Assembly (NCBI GenBank): GCA_018268715.1
Contig: JAFDVZ010000003.1
Coordinates: 472,570-536,569, forward strand
DNA from: Acidobacteriota bacterium
GTDB taxonomy: Bacteria; Acidobacteriota; Terriglobia; Bryobacterales; Bryobacteraceae
Length of the DNA: 64,000 bases
Direction: 5' to 3'
The notes under the pieces were generated by a model that worked only from the letters and a program-made list of their open reading frames with translations, was not told the origin of the DNA and ran no database searches. Position numbers and translations under genes: made by a program. Below, one piece after another: positions 61,165-64,000 of the stretch; the stretch's first letter is position 1, and the number at the start of each line of letters is the position of its first letter.

Positions 61165-62331
61165 ATGGCAAGTTACATTTCATCGAATAACAACCGCTTC
61201 TACGTCGGTATCGAAGCGAGTTACGGCGCGGCGGCGGTCTCGCAGCTCAGCCGGATCCCGGCCGTGTCGTTGAAGGCGAAGCATCAGCGCGAACGTCTTC
61301 AGCGCAAGGACAAGACCGGGACGCGAACCTTTCTCGGCCTTCCGTCCAGCGGACGGTTTCAGACCAGCTTCGAACTCGGCACCTATATGGCGGCGTGGGG
61401 CGATCCGGCCGAACAGCCGCCTCACGGGGCGCTGCTCGAAGCGACCCTGGGCGGCGCCGGACTGAAGTATACTGGCGGCGCGGTCTCCGCCTCCGACGGC
61501 CAGCGGCTTACCTTCGTCGCGGCCCACGGACTTACCGTCGGCCAGGCTGTGTCAGCTGCGGGTGAAATCCGCTTTGTCACGGGAATCGTGAATCCGCAAA
61601 CCGTGCTGTTAAACGCGCCATTCACGGCCACGGTGGTAGCGGGCGACGCGGTGGAAAGCACCTGCACCTATCTGCCAACGGCTGACTTGAAGAGCGTCAC
61701 CATATTGGATAGCTGGTCACCCACCACCGCTGTCCAACGCATGTTCGCCGGCGCCGCGATCGACAAACTCCAGATCGACGTCAACGGCGACTTCCACGAA
61801 TTCAAGTTCAGCGGGTACGCCGCCGATGTCGTCGACTCGTCGAGTTTCACCGCCGGACAGGCCGGACTGCAGCAGTTTCCGTCCGAGCCCGCCTCCGTCG
61901 GCTTCGATTACTCGCTGATTCCCGGCCATCTAGGACAGGCCTGGATCGGGAGCACGCCCGGCCAGGTGTTCACGCTCGCGTCGGCGAGGCTCAGCTTCAG
62001 CAATAACACCGACCTGCGCGCGCGGGAGTTCGGCTATCTGCTGCCGCGAGCGATCGTGCCCGGCGAGCGCAACGTCGATGTGGAGTTCAGCGTCTACGCG
62101 CAGGACGACGACCAGTGCAAGGCCCTATATCAAGCGGCCCGCCAGCAGTCGCCGGTGAGCGTAATGTTCCAACTCGGCCAGCAAAGCGGACAGTTGTGCG
62201 GGATCTACCTGAACAGCGTGATGGCGCAGGTTCCGGAATTCGACGACAGCGAAACACGTCTGATCTGGAAGTTCCGGAAATGCCGCGCACAAGGGAGCGG
62301 AGACGATGAGATTGCTATTGCGTTCGCTTAA
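61165..62331 (+). CDS. Tail tube (major tail) protein
   Basis: 388 residues. It opens with SSNNNRFYVGIEASYGAAAVSQLSRIPA and shows repeating beta strands, including an inserted Ig-like loop (about 108-170), and the ending SETRLIWKFRKCRAQGSGDDEIAIAFA typical of tube proteins. The size is large for a tube, and the insertion may be displayed outside. The next gene, the tail chaperone, overlaps it by 26 bases. Confidence 0.72.
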   Translation: MASYISSNNNRFYVGIEASYGAAAVSQLSRIPAVSLKAKHQRERLQRKDKTGTRTFLGLPSSGRFQTSFELGTYMAAWGDPAEQPPHGALLEATLGGAGLKYTGGAVSASDGQRLTFVAAHGLTVGQAVSAAGEIRFVTGIVNPQTVLLNAPFTATVVAGDAVESTCTYLPTADLKSVTILDSWSPTTAVQRMFAGAAIDKLQIDVNGDFHEFKFSGYAADVVDSSSFTAGQAGLQQFPSEPASVGFDYSLIPGHLGQAWIGSTPGQVFTLASARLSFSNNTDLRAREFGYLLPRAIVPGERNVDVEFSVYAQDDDQCKALYQAARQQSPVSVMFQLGQQSGQLCGIYLNSVMAQVPEFDDSETRLIWKFRKCRAQGSGDDEIAIAFA

Positions 62332-62701
62332 GCCGATGGAGTATCGCAGCCGGGTCCGATGCGAAGCGGCGAGCATTCCGGGAGTTAGTTACTCGCTGAA
62401 CCGCATGTCGTTAGGACGCCGGATCGAGTTAGCAGAGTCGATCCGCGACCTGGCGGTGGCGCTCGAATACAGCCGCGCCGGCGAGACCGCCCGCGAGCAG
62501 GTGGAGGCCGCCGTACTGTCGGCCAAGATCGACCAGGCCTACCTTCGGTGGGGCCTGGCCGGCGTCTCAGGCCTGTTGATCGACGGCCAACCGCCGACCG
62601 CTGACACACTGTTCGAGCGTGGTCCCGAGGACTTGCTCCGGGAGATCGTAGACCGGATCAAGTGCGAGTGCGGACTCACGGACGACGAAAGAAAAAACTA
62701 A
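62306..62701 (+). CDS. Tail assembly chaperone, short form (gpG-like)
   Basis: 131 residues. Start at 62306 with AAGGGAG upstream. Ending: GLLIDGQPPTADTLFERGPEDLLREIVDRIKCECGLTDDERKN, which resembles the C-terminus of tail assembly chaperones. Its last codons hold a slippery heptamer (62692-62698) directly before the stop. Ribosomes that slip would make a 248-residue GT form. The short form helps fold the tape measure and recruit tube subunits in lambda-like systems. Confidence 0.75.
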   Translation: MRLLLRSLKPMEYRSRVRCEAASIPGVSYSLNRMSLGRRIELAESIRDLAVALEYSRAGETAREQVEAAVLSAKIDQAYLRWGLAGVSGLLIDGQPPTADTLFERGPEDLLREIVDRIKCECGLTDDERKN

Positions 62702-63051
62702 TCATCGCCTTCCATTTCCAATTCGCGAACCAGGCCGCGTGGAAGTGCGGTGATTGCCGGCGGCAGGGTCTGGAACGGCAGCGCGGCTGCCCGTTCCTGC
62801 CGCCGGAGGAAGGGTCCAAGCCGCGAATCGTGTGGGCGCGACGCGAGACGATCGCACACCAGTGTCCGAAAGGGGCGGTTACGGCCGCCTCGTTACGGCG
62901 TCTCGAGGAGTTCGCGGTTTGGAAATCGGGCGGCGGCCAACGCCTGATGACCCTTCCGGCCAAAACAGCGGAAGCGTTCCTTGTTCTGGAACAGGAGTTG
63001 AGAGCGGAGCAAATCCATGCAAGACAAGATCATCAAAACGGAACTCGATAG
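62662..63051 (+). CDS. Second frame of the tail chaperone (T-like part), probably reached by -1 frameshift
   Basis: The frame from 62662 has only a GTG start without a ribosome site; from 62698 it continues the chaperone gene in the -1 frame for 117 residues: LIIAFHFQFANQAAWKCGDC, then a Cys-rich stretch (CGDC, CPF, QCP) that might bind zinc, and a helical end. If the slip occurs the fusion is 131 plus 117 residues. Its end overlaps the tape-measure gene by 35 bases. Confidence 0.65.
   Translation: MRVRTHGRRKKKLIIAFHFQFANQAAWKCGDCRRQGLERQRGCPFLPPEEGSKPRIVWARRETIAHQCPKGAVTAASLRRLEEFAVWKSGGGQRLMTLPAKTAEAFLVLEQELRAEQIHARQDHQNGTR
62692..62698 (+). promoter_or_regulatory. Slippery heptamer A-AAA-AAC for programmed -1 frameshifting
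   Basis: In the zero frame the bases read AGA AAA AAC then TAA, so A AAA AAC has the X-XXY-YYZ register of strong -1 slippery sites. The stop follows at once. Slipping moves translation into the frame of the next block. This is the arrangement of tail chaperone genes in lambda-like phages. Confidence 0.8.
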
Positions 63052-63697
63052 GGTTCTCAACGTCCCCGGAATGATCGCCGGCAGCGGCAATCAGGTGGCC
63101 ACCGTCGTAGTGGCGAACTCGCCGGGGACTACCGGCGCCGCCTCCCAAGACGGCGCCGAAGCCTCCGGCAGCGCGCAGAGTTCGCTCGCCGAGGCGATTG
63201 CGGTCAGCACCGCGCAACTCGCCGAAGTTCGCGCCAGCATCGAAGGCCAACTCGCGTCGCTGACGGAGAATACCCGGGCCGTGACTGAGAACACGACATC
63301 CAAGTCCGTCGGCTCGGTCGCGTCCGGGGTGGCCGGCTCCATGTTGAACACCGTGTTGGGCGGCGGTCTGCTGGGCCCGATCGTGTCTGGACTGATGGAC
63401 CTGTTCGGCGGAGGCGACTCGAGCGCCGAAACGACCGTGACGAAGTTCGCTCTGCCAACGGCGGTGTCGTTCGCCGCGGGCCTTCAAAACGGACTAATGA
63501 GCGGCGTCGACTACGGTTCCGGAGGCGTTCCGCGGGCGCTCGGATCGTCGGACAGCGCAACGGCGCAGCAGATCACGGTGAACGTGTCAGCCATGGACAG
63601 CAGGTCGTTCCTGGATCACAGCAACGACATCGCCAACGCGGTCCGCAAGGCGATGCTCGAGTCCAGTGCGTTGAACGACGTCATCGGAGACATGTGA
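63017..63697 (+). CDS. Short tape-measure-like protein
   Basis: 226 residues. The first part is Ser/Ala/Thr-rich with a helical stretch (about 60-95, SLAEAIAVSTAQLAEVRASIEGQ), the middle has a Gly/Leu hydrophobic segment (VASGVAGSMLNTVLGGGLLGPIVSGL) and the end is polar (VSAMDSRSFLDHSNDIANAVRKAML). Place in the cluster and the membrane-like segment fit a tape measure, and its length is close to the roughly 220 residues of the Rhodobacter GTA tape measure. No tape-measure repeats are seen, so the call is from position. Confidence 0.55.
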   Translation: MQDKIIKTELDRVLNVPGMIAGSGNQVATVVVANSPGTTGAASQDGAEASGSAQSSLAEAIAVSTAQLAEVRASIEGQLASLTENTRAVTENTTSKSVGSVASGVAGSMLNTVLGGGLLGPIVSGLMDLFGGGDSSAETTVTKFALPTAVSFAAGLQNGLMSGVDYGSGGVPRALGSSDSATAQQITVNVSAMDSRSFLDHSNDIANAVRKAMLESSALNDVIGDM

Positions 63698-63698
63698 C

Positions 63699-64000
63699 AT
63701 GGCCGCGTTTCCGACCCTCAAGACCGGCGCCGTGGCCCAGTATCCGGCGCAGCGCAGGATCACGTACAACACGCAGGTGATCGAGTTCATCGACGGCTCC
63801 GAACAGCGCTTTCGCGAGTACCCGGCGCCGCTCCGACGCTGGTTGATCCGGCTTGACCGGCTGGACGACGGGGAGTTACAGGCGGTCCGCAACTTCTTCG
63901 ACCAGGCGAGTCCAGCGTCGCCCTTTTCGTTCGTCGATCCCTGGGATAACTCAGCGTACGCAAGTTGCAGCATCGAAGGCGGGAGCCTGGACCTCGAGTT
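63699..64000 (+). CDS. Distal tail protein (DUF2460-like), 3' end beyond window
   Basis: The ATG at 63699 lies one base after the previous stop. The 100 residues in view read FPTLKTGAVAQYPAQRR, then IEFIDGSEQRFREYPAPLRRWLIRLDRLDDGELQAVRNFF and SFVDPWDNSAY. The pattern of a strand, a Phe/Asp-rich turn and the RWLIRLD block matches the DUF2460/distal tail family that links tube and tail tip. The rest lies past the right edge. Confidence 0.72.
   Translation, partial: MAAFPTLKTGAVAQYPAQRRITYNTQVIEFIDGSEQRFREYPAPLRRWLIRLDRLDDGELQAVRNFFDQASPASPFSFVDPWDNSAYASCSIEGGSLDLE

Noticed and set aside
1-64000. CRISPR arrays, insertion sequences, rRNA genes and replication origins
   Set aside because: No regularly spaced direct repeats, transposase signatures, rRNA sequence or DnaA-box clusters were recognised on reading either strand.

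Overview
The window reads as a chromosomal segment of a high-GC acidobacterium of the Solibacter/Bryobacter type (Bryobacteraceae). The strongest lineage pointer is the secreted protein at 20371-21714, whose C-terminal half has the Ig-like sequence typical of the TIGR03437 family that is abundant in Solibacter. TrpE-TrpG fusion, CRTAC1/FG-GAP proteins, DinB proteins and Gfo/Idh/MocA oxidoreductases fit this. No rRNA, CRISPR array or insertion sequence was seen; there is one tRNA (Val, CAC).

Layout. 1-3107: a truncated secreted phosphodiesterase, a ComM-type AAA ATPase and a DUF362 protein. 3138-11796 (minus): a translationally coupled signalling/cell-wall operon, FHA (FhaA-like), a 33-residue membrane microprotein, PP2C phosphatase, Ser/Thr kinase, a single-chain SEDS glycosyltransferase fused to a class B penicillin-binding protein, and a second FHA protein. 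It parallels the actinobacterial fha-pstP-rodA-pbpA-pkn locus with two enzymes fused. 11952-20279: sugar and amino-acid housekeeping genes, two glycosyltransferases, an IscU/NifU scaffold, a Nudix enzyme, SerA and a GlcD-type oxidase. 20371-21714: the secreted TIGR03437 protein.

21780-35076 (minus): a 13-kb respiratory operon headed by a cysteine-rich Rrf2 regulator with a clear sigma70-type promoter. It encodes Rieske and cytochrome b, a membrane-anchored seven-haem cytochrome, cbb3 oxidase subunits CcoN and CcoO, the assembly factors CcoG and CcoI, a SafE-type membrane protein, CcoS-like and other small membrane proteins, and a GltD-like iron-sulfur flavoprotein. No ordinary CcoP gene is present; the seven-haem protein probably carries electrons from the bc complex to the oxidase.

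35344-53105: two secreted glycosidases (GH51-like, GH30-like) with a CRTAC1 protein, a zinc-ribbon PspC protein, TrpEG, a class A beta-lactamase-fold hydrolase, SDR, a 29-residue membrane microprotein, hydroxypyruvate isomerase, an FMN reductase with a possible C-terminal frameshift, a phosphofructokinase with pyrophosphate-type active-site residues, a methyltransferase, nitrilase, Tex and a haemerythrin. 53169-54483: tRNA-Val and a CpaE-like ATPase.

54801 to the right edge: a plus-strand head-and-tail module (small and large terminase, portal, scaffold, P22-like capsid, connector genes, tail tube, tail chaperone, short tape measure, distal tail protein). By eye its base composition resembles the host. 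No integrase, lysis or repressor gene lies in view, and the 226-residue tape measure followed by a DUF2460-like protein recalls gene transfer agent tail order. The tail chaperone ends in a textbook A-AAA-AAC slippery heptamer that would fuse it to the next frame. Whether this is a prophage or a domesticated GTA-like particle depends on sequence beyond the window.
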